36,471 nucleotides of DNA, from contig NZ_DS022278.1 in assembly GCF_000153725.1 (NCBI RefSeq), positions 220,097-256,567 of the forward strand, in the 5' to 3' direction. The translations under genes and the position numbers were made by a program. The stretch comes from Salipiger bermudensis HTCC2601. GTDB taxonomy: Bacteria > Pseudomonadota > Alphaproteobacteria > Rhodobacterales > Rhodobacteraceae. This document shows, piece by piece, positions 23,320 to 30,810 of the stretch (positions are counted from its first letter, which is position 1; each line of letters begins with the position of its first letter). The notes beneath the pieces were generated by a model. It had not been told where the DNA came from and made no database searches. It saw nothing but the letters and a program-made list of their open reading frames with translations.

Positions 23320-24636
23320 GAGACTGTCCGGAATTCTGTGCCCCGGCGCGTTGATTACGCCATTGGGAAGCGGTCCTCGAACATGATGGCGAGCTGGCTT
23401 TTCACTGCGTGCCACTCGCGCACCGAGCGCTTCCACTCCTGAGAAGTAGCATTCAGGGCCAGATATATCAATTTCGCTGCCGCTTCGTCGCTGGGGAAAT
23501 GCCCCCGTGTGCGGACAGCCCGGCGGATCTTCGAATTCAGCGCCTCTACGGCATTCGTCGTATAGATCAGCCTGCGGACCTCGGGTGGATAGTCGAGGAA
23601 CGGGATCACCTCGGTCCAGGCCCGTCGCCAGCTCGGCGCGATTGCCGGGTAGCGGGCGGCCAGATCGCTCTCCTCGAAGTCGGTCAGCGCGGCCTCGGCG
23701 GCTGCCGCGTCGACGGCGGAGTAGACCGCCTTCAGCGCCACTGCCACGGCCTTGCGGTCCTTGTAGCTGGCGAAGCTCATAGAATGGCGCAGAAGATGCA
23801 CGATGCACGTCTGAACCTGAGTTTGTGGGAAGGCTGCCTCGATGGCCTGGGGGAAGCCCTTGAGGCCGTCCACGACCGCGATCAGGATGTCCTGCACCCC
23901 GCGATTGCGCAGGTCGTTGAGAACCTTGGCCCAGAACTTGGCGCCCTCATTGGCCTGAAACCATAGCCCCAGCACGTCCCTCGTGCCGTCCGGGAGGATA
24001 GCCAGGGCGACAAAGACTGCCTTGTTCGAGACCGCGCCATCGCTGCGGATATTGACCCGGATCGCGTCCATGAACACCACCGGATAGCAGGGCTCGAGCG
24101 GACGGTTCTGCCAAGCCGTGACCTCGTCCATCACCGCATCGGTGATCGCCGATATCAAGCTCGGGGAGGCCTCGATGCCGTAGATCTCCTCAATGTGTCC
24201 CTGGATTTCGCGGGTCGTCATCCCGCGCGCATACATGGAAATGATCTTGGTATCGAACTCCGGGAAACGGCGCTGGTACTTGGCGATCAGCACGGGATCG
24301 AAGCTGCCGTTGCGGTCCCGAGGGATGTCCAACACGACCTTGCCGCTGTCGGTGGTGACCGTTTTCTGGCTGCTACCGTTACGCCGGTTCGGAGCCTGAG
24401 ACGCCCCTTCCGCTGGTGGGTCAGCTCGTTCCTCGGTCAGATGTTCTTCCAGCTCGGCACTCAAGGCGCGCTCTGCCAGCGCCTTGGTCAGCTCGGCGAG
24501 AACGCCGTCCTTGCCGAAAAGGTCCCCGGCCGATCGGCCTTTCATCAGCTGGTCCAGAAGGTCTTTGTCGATGCTCATACGTGGGTCTCCTCATTTCAGA
24601 GTTACCACGCCGGGGCACAAAATTCCGGACAGTCTC
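23320..24636 (-). mobile_element. IS256-family insertion sequence, complete
   Basis: Inverted repeats GAGACTGTCCGGAATTCTGT... at 23320 and GAGACTGTCCGGAATTTTGT... read inward from 24636 match at 27 of 28 bases or so. The flanks carry an exact 8-bp duplication, CGAACCTC (23312-23319 and 24637-24644). One transposase gene fills the element. Complete ends and an unaltered duplication point to a recent transposition between the EF-hand gene and the copper ATPase. Confidence 0.96.
23355..24578 (-). CDS. IS256-family (mutator-type) transposase
   Basis: 407 residues, normal length. DDE motifs: PVVFMDAIRVNIRSDG (first Asp near residue 169), IAVVDGLKGFPQAIEAAFP (second Asp near 235) and IYTTNAVEALNSKIRRAVR (catalytic Glu near 343). 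The CIVHLLRHSMSF signature follows the second Asp, typical of the family. The gene is complete inside perfect inverted repeats, so the element may be active. Confidence 0.97.
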   Translation of the reverse strand: MSIDKDLLDQLMKGRSAGDLFGKDGVLAELTKALAERALSAELEEHLTEERADPPAEGASQAPNRRNGSSQKTVTTDSGKVVLDIPRDRNGSFDPVLIAKYQRRFPEFDTKIISMYARGMTTREIQGHIEEIYGIEASPSLISAITDAVMDEVTAWQNRPLEPCYPVVFMDAIRVNIRSDGAVSNKAVFVALAILPDGTRDVLGLWFQANEGAKFWAKVLNDLRNRGVQDILIAVVDGLKGFPQAIEAAFPQTQVQTCIVHLLRHSMSFASYKDRKAVAVALKAVYSAVDAAAAEAALTDFEESDLAARYPAIAPSWRRAWTEVIPFLDYPPEVRRLIYTTNAVEALNSKIRRAVRTRGHFPSDEAAAKLIYLALNATSQEWKRSVREWHAVKSQLAIMFEDRFPMA

Positions 24637-24670
24637 CGAACCTCGCCCCGCACAAGGCCCAGAGGCGCTT

Positions 24671-25306
24671 TCAGTTGCCCGAGGATCCGGAGCCATCCAT
24701 CATGCCCATGGGTCCGTCCATCGTATTTCCGTTACCGCTCATCGGACCGCCAGAGCCGTTCATCTCCATCCGACGTGCGGGACGGCCCATCTCGGCTTCG
24801 GAGATCTTCGCATCGCCGTCAGCGTCAAGATACTGAAAGCGGCGGACCATGACCTCCCGGGTCATCGCCAGGTGGAGGGCTTCAAATTCAGCGAGTGACA
24901 ACGTGCCATCGCCGTCCTTGTCGAACTCCTCCAGCCGGGCGAGCATAGTCTTGCGCCCCGTCTCCGGGGTCATGGCTCCCATCATGTCCGGACCCATCAT
25001 CATGCGCATCATTGCGCCGTCCATCATCTCCATCTCGCCGGGGCCGACGCCCATCATGGCACCATCCATCGCGCCCATGCCGCCTGGGCCAAAACCCATC
25101 ATGGCACCACCCATCATCTGGGCGTGCATGCGCAGCATCATCGGCATCATCTCCTGCATCATGTTCGCCTTACCTGCGGCCGCGGGATCTTGTTCGCTGC
25201 CGATCGGGCCGGCAAAACCATGGCCGTGATCGCTATCTGCGACGGCGAGTCCCGCGCCGGCCATGGTCAGAACCAGCGCAGTGGCGATCGTGTTGTACAG
25301 TTTCAT
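24671..25306 (-). CDS. Secreted Met-rich EF-hand protein
   Basis: 211 residues from ATG 25306, with AAGGAAGAAC upstream; the longer frame to 25357 has no such site. A signal peptide (residues 1-22, ending AVA-D) precedes HGHG and a Met/Gly-rich stretch (residues 48-115: MMQEMMPMMLRMHAQMMGG and MMGVGPGEMEMMDGAMM) likely to bind Cu(I). Two EF-hand loops follow: DKDGDGTLSLAEF and DADGDAKISEAEM, the first canonical, the second with Ala after the DxDGD part. A Met/Gly/Ser tail closes it. A periplasmic protein combining Ca-type loops and Met clusters. It was probably cotranscribed with the ATPase before the IS256 insertion. Confidence 0.87.
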   Translation of the reverse strand: MKLYNTIATALVLTMAGAGLAVADSDHGHGFAGPIGSEQDPAAAGKANMMQEMMPMMLRMHAQMMGGAMMGFGPGGMGAMDGAMMGVGPGEMEMMDGAMMRMMMGPDMMGAMTPETGRKTMLARLEEFDKDGDGTLSLAEFEALHLAMTREVMVRRFQYLDADGDAKISEAEMGRPARRMEMNGSGGPMSGNGNTMDGPMGMMDGSGSSGN

Positions 25307-25550
25307 TTTGTTCTTCCTTGAATCCCAAAGGGGGGGGAAGCGGCTGAAAATGCGCATCGCGTCCCTTTTCGATCAGCTATCGTGGCTGTTCTCTTGCTGA
25401 TAGCCGTCGATGGAGAAGTTCTGGGACCGGTGCTTCAACCGCTAAGAATCCTGTAAGCGCCAGAAGTTCAGTGGCGTTACATGTTCACTGATCGTGCATC
25501 CGTTGACCCAGAGAGGGCCGTAATCTTCTCGATACACGACAAAAGCCCTG
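25307..25550. other. Intergenic between EF-hand gene and third Cys/His gene
   Basis: Open frames here on either strand lack ribosome sites and recognisable products. The segment should contain the promoter for the EF-hand gene on the - strand. A run of eight G at 25330-25337 and the imperfect dyad GCTATC...GATAGC around 25375-25408 are the only visible marks; no MerR-type operator is evident. Confidence 0.4.
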
Positions 25551-25910
25551 TTAGGATTTGGGAGGGTGATCGAGCCCAAAAGCCAGCGCCGACGTCCCGC
25601 TGCGCTGTTCGATGGAAAAGGGCCCGCGACAAGTACTCGGTACAGAAAACGGTATACAATCCGGCACAATCGCGATCAGGCACGATGTCCCCGAAGCGCA
25701 ATGTCCATCGACAATTGCGGCCCTTGGCGCATGAGCGCCGACGTGGTCTACGCCTGCATATACGATCGTCTGAGATGATGGATAAGAGAGCGTATCATGC
25801 GCATGAGCTGCATGAGGAATAGAACTAAATCCGACAGTTAGTGCCACGACAATCATTGCGACTGTTCGCAAGACCACAACACACAGATTTTTTGATCGAT
25901 TCCAGCGCAA
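25551..25910 (-). CDS. Small secreted Cys/His protein (third copy of the type)
   Basis: 119 residues from a TTG at 25910, chosen because AAAGGAG lies seven bases upstream. A long basic leader and hydrophobic core (VVLRTVAMIVVALTVGF) form a signal peptide ending AHA-H. The mature part starts with HDTLSY, contains HVGAHAPRA and DGHCASGTSCLIAIVPDC (Cys-x5-Cys) and ends LDHPPKS. The overall plan matches the products at 8928-9281 and 17306-17626. A perfect FNR-type box lies 46 bases upstream. Function is unknown; copper binding or copper-linked stress response is inferred. Confidence 0.65.
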   Translation of the reverse strand: MRWNRSKNLCVVVLRTVAMIVVALTVGFSSIPHAAHAHDTLSYPSSQTIVYAGVDHVGAHAPRAAIVDGHCASGTSCLIAIVPDCIPFSVPSTCRGPFSIEQRSGTSALAFGLDHPPKS

Positions 25911-25955
25911 GGGGAACTCCTTTGGTCTAAGCTACCCGACCATCGCCTTCTTTCC

Positions 25956-25969
25956 TTGATCTAAATCAA
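25956..25969 (-). promoter_or_regulatory. Perfect FNR/FnrL-type box
   Basis: TTGAT-CTAA-ATCAA matches the FNR/Anr/FnrL consensus (TTGAT-N4-ATCAA) exactly. It lies upstream of the TTG-started secreted gene at 25910. The spacing (centre 52 bases from the start codon) leaves a very short leader if the site works in the class II position, so a class I or repressor role is also possible. Suggests oxygen-dependent control of this gene. Confidence 0.6.
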
Positions 25970-26000
25970 CACTGATGAATCCAGGAGCTTTCGTCAACTC

Positions 26001-26034
26001 TTGACCCTGGACTGGAGCGCATATTCAATATGCG
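26001..26034 (+). promoter_or_regulatory. Possible promoter with a 17-base palindrome
   Basis: TTGACC at 26001 and CAATAT at 26026 are 19 bases apart, the spacing of MerR-controlled promoters, and CTGGACTGGAG lies in the spacer. Overlapping its end, CGCATATT-C-AATATGCG (26018-26034) is a perfect palindrome like those bound by ArsR-type repressors. The regulator is unknown. The IS66 element now lies 28 bases downstream, so any + strand transcript would run into it. Confidence 0.35.
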
Positions 26035-26087
26035 GCGATTTCTGCGGTCATGTCGATCCTTGGTAACCGGCCGGTAAGGACCACAGC

Positions 26088-27713
26088 TCAAGCGACGGCC
26101 TTCGCCTCTTTGGATTGCGGCACCCAGTTCCACGGCAGCAGCTCGTCGAGGCGGTTGATCTTGTGGTCGCCGATGCGGGCCAGGATGTCTGCCATATAGG
26201 CTTCGGGGTCGTGGCCGCTGAGCTTCGCGCTTTCGATGATCGTCATGGCTTCCGCGAGAGTTTCACCCCCGGCATCGGCCCCGGCGAAGAGCCAATTCTT
26301 CCGACCAATCACCACGGGCTTGATCGCACGCTCGGCCGGGTTGTTGTCGATGGCCACGCGGCCGTTCTCCAGGAAGAGCGTGAAGGAGGGCCAGCGGTGG
26401 AGCGCGTAGCGGAAGGCTTTGGCCAGTGCGCTCTTGCCGGAGACCCGGCCGAGCTGGGCCTCCGACCACGCCTTGAAGTCCTCCGCCAGAGGGCGCGTGC
26501 GGGTCTGCCTAACGCGCCGCCGCTCTTCGGCGGAGCAGCCGGTGATCTCGCGTTCAATGTCGTAGAGCGCGCCGATACGGTCCAGCGCCTCCCGGGCGAT
26601 CTCCGACTTGGTGCCGATCCAGACATCGTGGAAGTCCCGGCGCAGGTGTGCCCAGCAGGCGGCCTCCCGGATGCGCACCACGCCGGTGGCATCGGGCTCA
26701 TAGAGCGCCTTGAAGCCGGTATAGGCGTCCGCCTGGAGGATGCCGCTGAACTCGGCCAAATGGCGGTGCGGATGCGCACTCTTCCGATCCGGTGAGAAGA
26801 AGTAGGCGACACCGGGCGGCGCTGTCCCGCCCCATGGCCGGTCATCCCGGAGGTAGGTCCAGATCCGGCCCTCCTTCACGCCCTTTCCCAGTCCCTCGAG
26901 CCGCTTGGAGCGGTCGAGCACTCGCACCGGGGTGTCATCGGCATGGAGGCGATCGGCGGTCATCACGTCAGCCCTGATCCGCGCCACGAGCGGAGAGAGC
27001 ACCCGCACACCCTGGCCGCACCAGTCGACGAGCGTCGAGGCCGGGATATCCGCGCCCATGCGGGCGAAGATCTCGTTCTGTCTATACAAGGGAAGATGAT
27101 CGTCGAACTTGGAGACGAGGATGTGCGCCAGAAGGCCCGGTCCCGCCATGCTGCGCGGGATCGGGCGGGCAGGCGCCGGGGTCTGGGTGATCTTCTCGCA
27201 TCTCCGGCAGGACTTCTTCGGGCGCGCCGTCTCGATCACCTTCAGCCGTGCGCTGATCAGTTCGAGGATCTCGCTCATGTCTTCACCGACGAGCCGCAGC
27301 TCGCCCCCGCAAGCGGGACAGGCATCGCCGGGATCGAGCACAATGCGCTCGCGGGGCGTTGCCTCCGAGACCTTCGGCTTGCGCCGCATGGGAGCAGGTT
27401 CCGCGACAGCGGGCTCTGCTTCCGGCTCCTCCTCGGGCTCCCGGGCGGCGGAAGCCGCGACCTCCAGCGCCTCGAGGGCCAGTTCCAGTTGTTCGATCTC
27501 GCGCTCGATTTTCTCCGAGCTCGCGCCGAACTTCTGACGCTGGAGCTTGGCGATCCGGATCTGGAGCGCCTGAACGAGGGCTTCGTGTGCCTTCAAGACG
27601 GCCGTGAGCCTTGTTGTCTCGGCCCGCATGGCCGCGTTCTCGGCCTCGAGTGCGGCGATCATCGCGCGCAACTTGGCAGGATCGTCAGGCGGAAGGGAGG
27701 AGGCTTCGGACAT
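26088..27713 (-). CDS. tnpC: IS66-family transposase TnpC
   Basis: 541 residues, full length. Order: N-terminal leucine-zipper-like coil (residues 10-100, AALEAENAAMRAETTRLTA), a zinc-binding segment CPACGGELRLVG with the later CRRCEKI, the DDE catalytic domain (RLHADDTPVRVLD with an Asp near residue 270; LQADAYTGFKALYEPD; a final RVAIDNNPAERAIKPVVIGR with the catalytic Glu), and the C-terminal ELLPWNW segment. The gene is intact and within complete ends, so transposition should be possible. Confidence 0.96.
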   Translation of the reverse strand: MSEASSLPPDDPAKLRAMIAALEAENAAMRAETTRLTAVLKAHEALVQALQIRIAKLQRQKFGASSEKIEREIEQLELALEALEVAASAAREPEEEPEAEPAVAEPAPMRRKPKVSEATPRERIVLDPGDACPACGGELRLVGEDMSEILELISARLKVIETARPKKSCRRCEKITQTPAPARPIPRSMAGPGLLAHILVSKFDDHLPLYRQNEIFARMGADIPASTLVDWCGQGVRVLSPLVARIRADVMTADRLHADDTPVRVLDRSKRLEGLGKGVKEGRIWTYLRDDRPWGGTAPPGVAYFFSPDRKSAHPHRHLAEFSGILQADAYTGFKALYEPDATGVVRIREAACWAHLRRDFHDVWIGTKSEIAREALDRIGALYDIEREITGCSAEERRRVRQTRTRPLAEDFKAWSEAQLGRVSGKSALAKAFRYALHRWPSFTLFLENGRVAIDNNPAERAIKPVVIGRKNWLFAGADAGGETLAEAMTIIESAKLSGHDPEAYMADILARIGDHKINRLDELLPWNWVPQSKEAKAVA

Positions 27714-27774
27714 GCGGAACCTTTACCATCCCGTGCGGTCCATAACCAGTAAAACAAGGGGTTTGAGAGAAGTA

Positions 27775-28122
27775 TCAGCTCACCCGAGCGGGAGGCGCAC
27801 CCCAGTCCGGGCGGCGCCAGTCGATGCCTTCCCAGAGCATCGCCAGCTGCGCCGAGGTCAGCCTTGCGGCGCCGTCGCCGGCGACGGGCCACGGGAAGCG
27901 CCCCCGTTCCAGGACCTTGTAGTAGAGGCAGAAGCCCTGGCCGTCCCAGTAGAGAAGCTTCAGCCGATCTCCCCGGCGTCCACGGAACGCGAAGACCGCG
28001 CCGCTCGCTGGGTTTTGGCGCAGGACGTCCTGGGCAAGCGCGGCCAAACCGGCGATCCCCTTGCGCATGTCGGTGGTTCCGCAGGCCAAGTAGACCCGAA
28101 CACCCGTTCCCGGTCCGATCAT
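27775..28122 (-). CDS. tnpB: IS66-family accessory protein TnpB
   Basis: 115 residues from ATG 28122, which overlaps the tnpA stop (ATGA). The family hallmark is at the start, PGTGVRVYLACGTTDMRKGI, followed by AVFAFRGRRGDRLKLLYWDG and FCLYYKVLERGRFPWP. TnpB is required with TnpA and TnpC for IS66 transposition; the exact task is not known. Complete. Confidence 0.96.
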   Translation of the reverse strand: MIGPGTGVRVYLACGTTDMRKGIAGLAALAQDVLRQNPASGAVFAFRGRRGDRLKLLYWDGQGFCLYYKVLERGRFPWPVAGDGAARLTSAQLAMLWEGIDWRRPDWGAPPARVS

Positions 28123-28487
28123 GCCGCCTCCACAGCCCGGATCAATCGGGTCAGCGTCTCTCCATCCATGCCGCTGTCGAACCTCAGGCAGCGCCCGTTG
28201 CTCAGCCGCAGCTCGACCATGACGGATCGCGCTGGCGCGGGGACGCTCGCTGCCGTCGGCGCCGCGCTGAAATCCACCGGCAGGAAAACAGCCCCGCGAT
28301 CCGGCGACCACAGGCCCTTCTTCTTCAGATCACGCCGCCAGCCGTAGATCTGGGAGCGCGTGATCTCGTGCCGCTGCGCCACCTGCGTCACCGACGCACC
28401 GCCGACATCGACCTCCGACAGGATCTCGAGCTTCTCGTCTTCGCTCCACCGCCGGCGCCGCTCAACGCCCAGAACCTCGCCCAGCAT
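28119..28487 (-). CDS. tnpA: IS66-family accessory protein TnpA
   Basis: 122 residues. The helix-turn-helix segment is RRWSEDEKLEILSEVDVGG, then VTQVAQRHEITRSQIYGWRR (residues about 13-52). The C-terminal part VMVELRLSNGRCLRFDSG is the usual IS66 TnpA end. It starts about 100 bases inside the element edge. The region between start and edge holds a 10-bp inverted repeat. Confidence 0.95.
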   Translation of the reverse strand: MLGEVLGVERRRRWSEDEKLEILSEVDVGGASVTQVAQRHEITRSQIYGWRRDLKKKGLWSPDRGAVFLPVDFSAAPTAASVPAPARSVMVELRLSNGRCLRFDSGMDGETLTRLIRAVEAA

Positions 28488-28499
28488 GGCCCCTCCAAA

Positions 28500-28539
28500 T
28501 AAGACACGTCGTTAAGGACGTCGTTATGCACGTGTCTTA
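28500..28539 (-). repeat. Inverted and direct repeats upstream of IS66 tnpA
   Basis: TAAGACACGT (28500-28509) and ACGTGTCTTA (28530-28539) are perfect 10-bp inverted arms. Between them GTCGTTA occurs twice in direct orientation (around 28509 and 28520). The dyad sits just before the transposition operon and inside the element end, so it could be a TnpA site or an operator. Confidence 0.55.
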
Positions 28540-28585
28540 GCTCGGAACCCCGCTGTCAGGCAGGCGGCCTCAATCGGGCGGTTAC

Positions 28586-28669
28586 GATCCTTGCTTGCGC
28601 AAGGTGGTAGTAGCTGATGCCAGAGTGGTGGCCGTACCAGCCCTCCAGAACTTCTGGTGGTGCCCGCAT
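28586..28669 (-). pseudogene. Small open frame interrupted by the IS66 element
   Basis: If the IS66 element and one duplication copy are removed, an ATG at 28669 reads MRAPPEVLEGWYGHHSGISY and continues through the junction to a TGA at 26025, 37 codons in all, with good alphaproteobacterial codon use. The last nine codons lie at 26025-26054. No strong ribosome site and no recognised family; a chance frame remains possible. The downstream palindrome at 26018-26034 overlaps its end. Confidence 0.3.
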
Positions 28670-29051
28670 AGCCGTCCATCAAGCCGCTTATGGCCGCTTC
28701 CGTGGAAGAAAACCCGTTCGCTTGTGCAGAAACAGGCCACTTGGAAAGGGCGCGAGTGCCTTTCCCGTCAGGGCTGATCGATGGAGCGAAGCAGGTGGCT
28801 CTGTGGTGTACGATCCTCGAGTGAGAACTCGCAAAACAGCGCTGGCTGCACCTTCTGCCCCGGCCCCATCCTTGTCAGTTCCTTCCACACTATACGGGAA
28901 TTGAAACATATCCAAAGGGTCTTAAATCAAGGGCGATTTTTCACCAACATGGGCTCAAATTTGCCGTTCGCCGCAGATCGCCCGGACGGCCGATTCTTAA
29001 ATTTGCGAGGCCGTCGAAGTGCTTCGTAGTCCTCGCATGCCGCAACATCCT
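28670..29051. other. Non-coding gap before the relaxase gene
   Basis: Several short frames exist on both strands, none with a ribosome site or a recognisable product. The stretch 28900-29030 is less GC-rich (ATCAAGGGCGATTTTTCACC). It may hold decayed sequence or the 3' untranslated region of the relaxase operon. Confidence 0.35.
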
Positions 29052-30233
29052 CTATCTTTGACGCCCACCCCTGTCAGGACTTCCTTTTGACAGGTCCTGC
29101 TGACGCTCTGGGCTATCGGTCGGTTTTCCGCGCTCGCGAGGCGCAGAACGCGCTGCATCCTGCCCCGCTAGAGAACGGGCCATCTCGGCACGTTGCGTCG
29201 TCGTCTCGGTCAGCCGCGCTGCGAACCGTTTGGTTTCCCGCGCCAGGTCACGGTCCTTCGGGTCCGCTGATCCTGCCAAGATCGTTGCGGCTTGGTCATA
29301 CGTTGCCATCACCCTGTTGCGCCGCGCGATCAACGCGTCATCCCATGCCTTCTGAGGTAGGCCCCCGCCGTTGTCTTCAAGGTCGCGGCGGACCTGGCGC
29401 ATCTTCCGGGCATCGGCCAAGGGCTTACCGCCCCGTTGCCTGATCTTGTAGACAGGCGTGACCTCTCCCCGGCGCGTCACGCCTCGGGCATGGCGAGGGG
29501 TGGATTCCGCCTCGATCCCGCGGGTCCGGAGCTTCTCGGCGAACGTGTCCCGCAGGCGTTGCAGATCAGCTTTCCGCAGATTCAGCTTCTCGCCGTCCTC
29601 GCCCACGGTGCGAAGCGTCAGGTGCACATGGGGATGATGCGTATCCGTGTGCAGGGCCATCGCGTAGTCATGCCGCCCTTGGAACTCCTGCCTTGCCAGC
29701 GCCCTGACCGCGTCTTTCACCGCTTCCGCATTCGCCGTACCGGGCATCGAGAACACGATGCTGGTCGTGATCCTCGTCCGGTCCGTGGCAGAGCCTTCGC
29801 GTCGATCCTCGTCGTGTTTCTCTATCCACTCGCGAAAGATCGCGCCAACCTGCGTACGGCCGTTGAAGGCCTCCCCGCGATCATTCTCGACCTCAATCTT
29901 GCCGTTTCGGCTGATATAGGCGAGATGCTCCGAGGCCCTGACCGCTTCTGATGCTCGGCTGACCTTGGTCGGATTGCCGGACTTGTCGTTCTTGGCGGGC
30001 TTGGACACCTTCACCATGACCTCCGGCGCGCCTTTGACGATACGGGCCAACCGCGCCTTATCTGCCGCCGAAATCGTCTGCGCCTGCGCAGTTGCACGAT
30101 CCGCATCTTGGGCGCCAGCCTTGCGCTTTCTGCCCCCGCTGTCGACGGATCCTCCAGCCGGCTTATTCAGCTTTCTGTTGGCCTCTGAATCCCAGCAATC
30201 CTGGAACCCCAGCTCCGACTTGAAGTCGCTCAT
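29052..30233 (-). CDS. VirD2-like relaxase
   Basis: 393 residues. It should nick the transfer origin and stay bound to the 5' end. The N-terminal 90 residues are charged; the relaxase core spans about 85-260. Motif I probably includes EHLAYISRNGKIEVE with a tyrosine near 106, and motif III is the metal-binding HTDTHHPHVHLTLRT near residues 193-207. The helix LRKADLQRLRDTFAEKLR follows. The C-terminal 130 residues are charged and Arg/Asp-rich, as in secreted relaxases. The ATG overlaps the stop of the MobC-like gene. The putative nic site is directly upstream of that gene. The type fits the VirD4 at 5.1-7.3 kb. Confidence 0.9.
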   Translation of the reverse strand: MSDFKSELGFQDCWDSEANRKLNKPAGGSVDSGGRKRKAGAQDADRATAQAQTISAADKARLARIVKGAPEVMVKVSKPAKNDKSGNPTKVSRASEAVRASEHLAYISRNGKIEVENDRGEAFNGRTQVGAIFREWIEKHDEDRREGSATDRTRITTSIVFSMPGTANAEAVKDAVRALARQEFQGRHDYAMALHTDTHHPHVHLTLRTVGEDGEKLNLRKADLQRLRDTFAEKLRTRGIEAESTPRHARGVTRRGEVTPVYKIRQRGGKPLADARKMRQVRRDLEDNGGGLPQKAWDDALIARRNRVMATYDQAATILAGSADPKDRDLARETKRFAARLTETTTQRAEMARSLAGQDAARSAPRERGKPTDSPERQQDLSKGSPDRGGRQR

Positions 30234-30784
30234 GACTGATCATCTTCCCCTGACTGAAACCGGAAGCGACCTTCTGCATAGACGCTGAGCGCCATGCGCA
30301 ACTTGGCGACGTCCTGGCGCAGGATCTCGACCTCAGCCTTGGTCAGATCTGCGCCCGCGCCCGTGAGCACACCTCGGTTCAGCGCATAGGCAATCTGGTT
30401 GGCGTTGACGGCCAGGCCGCGAAGCTGGCGGTAGGCCGCGCGAACGCCCCGTCTCTCGCCCGCAACCATCTGCGGTGCATTGCGCATCCGGGCCGACAGC
30501 AAAGCGGCAGCCCAAGTGGATGCCGTGACGCCTTGGGACCGCGCCTCTTCCTCCAGATCCTGCCGCACGTCAGCGGCCAGTCGCACCGTCACCTTGCCCT
30601 CCCGCCGCGCGCGGGAAGTCGGACGGCTGGGCGGAGCCGCGGCCTCGTCCCCATCCAGCGCCAGACCGATCAGGCGCCCCAAAAGGACCGACACAGTCTG
30701 CCCTTCTGATGCCGCCAGGGCCGCCAGCTGGGCATGGCGATCGGGCGGCAGATAGGTCATCGCGGCTTTCTTCTTCGTCGGCAT
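30230..30784 (-). CDS. mobC: MobC-like relaxosome protein
   Basis: 184 residues. An N-terminal ribbon-helix-helix-like part (residues 60-100: VTVRLAADVRQDLEEEARSQ, then SQGVTASTWAAALLS) should bind DNA, and the C-terminal MobC-type helix bundle contains YRQLRGLAVNANQIAYALNR. Such proteins bind the transfer origin and help the relaxase open it. It overlaps the relaxase gene by four bases and starts 40 bases from the nic sequence. The ribosome site is weak (TTTGAG). Confidence 0.85.
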   Translation of the reverse strand: MPTKKKAAMTYLPPDRHAQLAALAASEGQTVSVLLGRLIGLALDGDEAAAPPSRPTSRARREGKVTVRLAADVRQDLEEEARSQGVTASTWAAALLSARMRNAPQMVAGERRGVRAAYRQLRGLAVNANQIAYALNRGVLTGAGADLTKAEVEILRQDVAKLRMALSVYAEGRFRFQSGEDDQS

Positions 30785-30810
30785 TTTAACTCAAAGGTGC
30801 ATTACTTGCT

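Larger units (their letters stand above)
26063..28585 (-). mobile_element. IS66-family element, complete
   Basis: About 2.5 kb with ends GTAACCGGCCGGTAAGGACC (26063) and, inward from 28585, GTAACCGCCCGATTGAGGCC. Flanks carry an exact 8-bp duplication, GATCCTTG (26055-26062 and 28586-28593), the size expected for IS66. It contains the full tnpA-tnpB-tnpC set on the - strand. It belongs to a different subgroup from the remnants at 0.9 and 2.6 kb, whose ends begin GTAAGCG. Confidence 0.96.

Noticed and set aside
28688-28915. 75-codon - strand frame beside the IS66 element
   Set aside because: No ribosome site, low-complexity composition, no recognisable domain.
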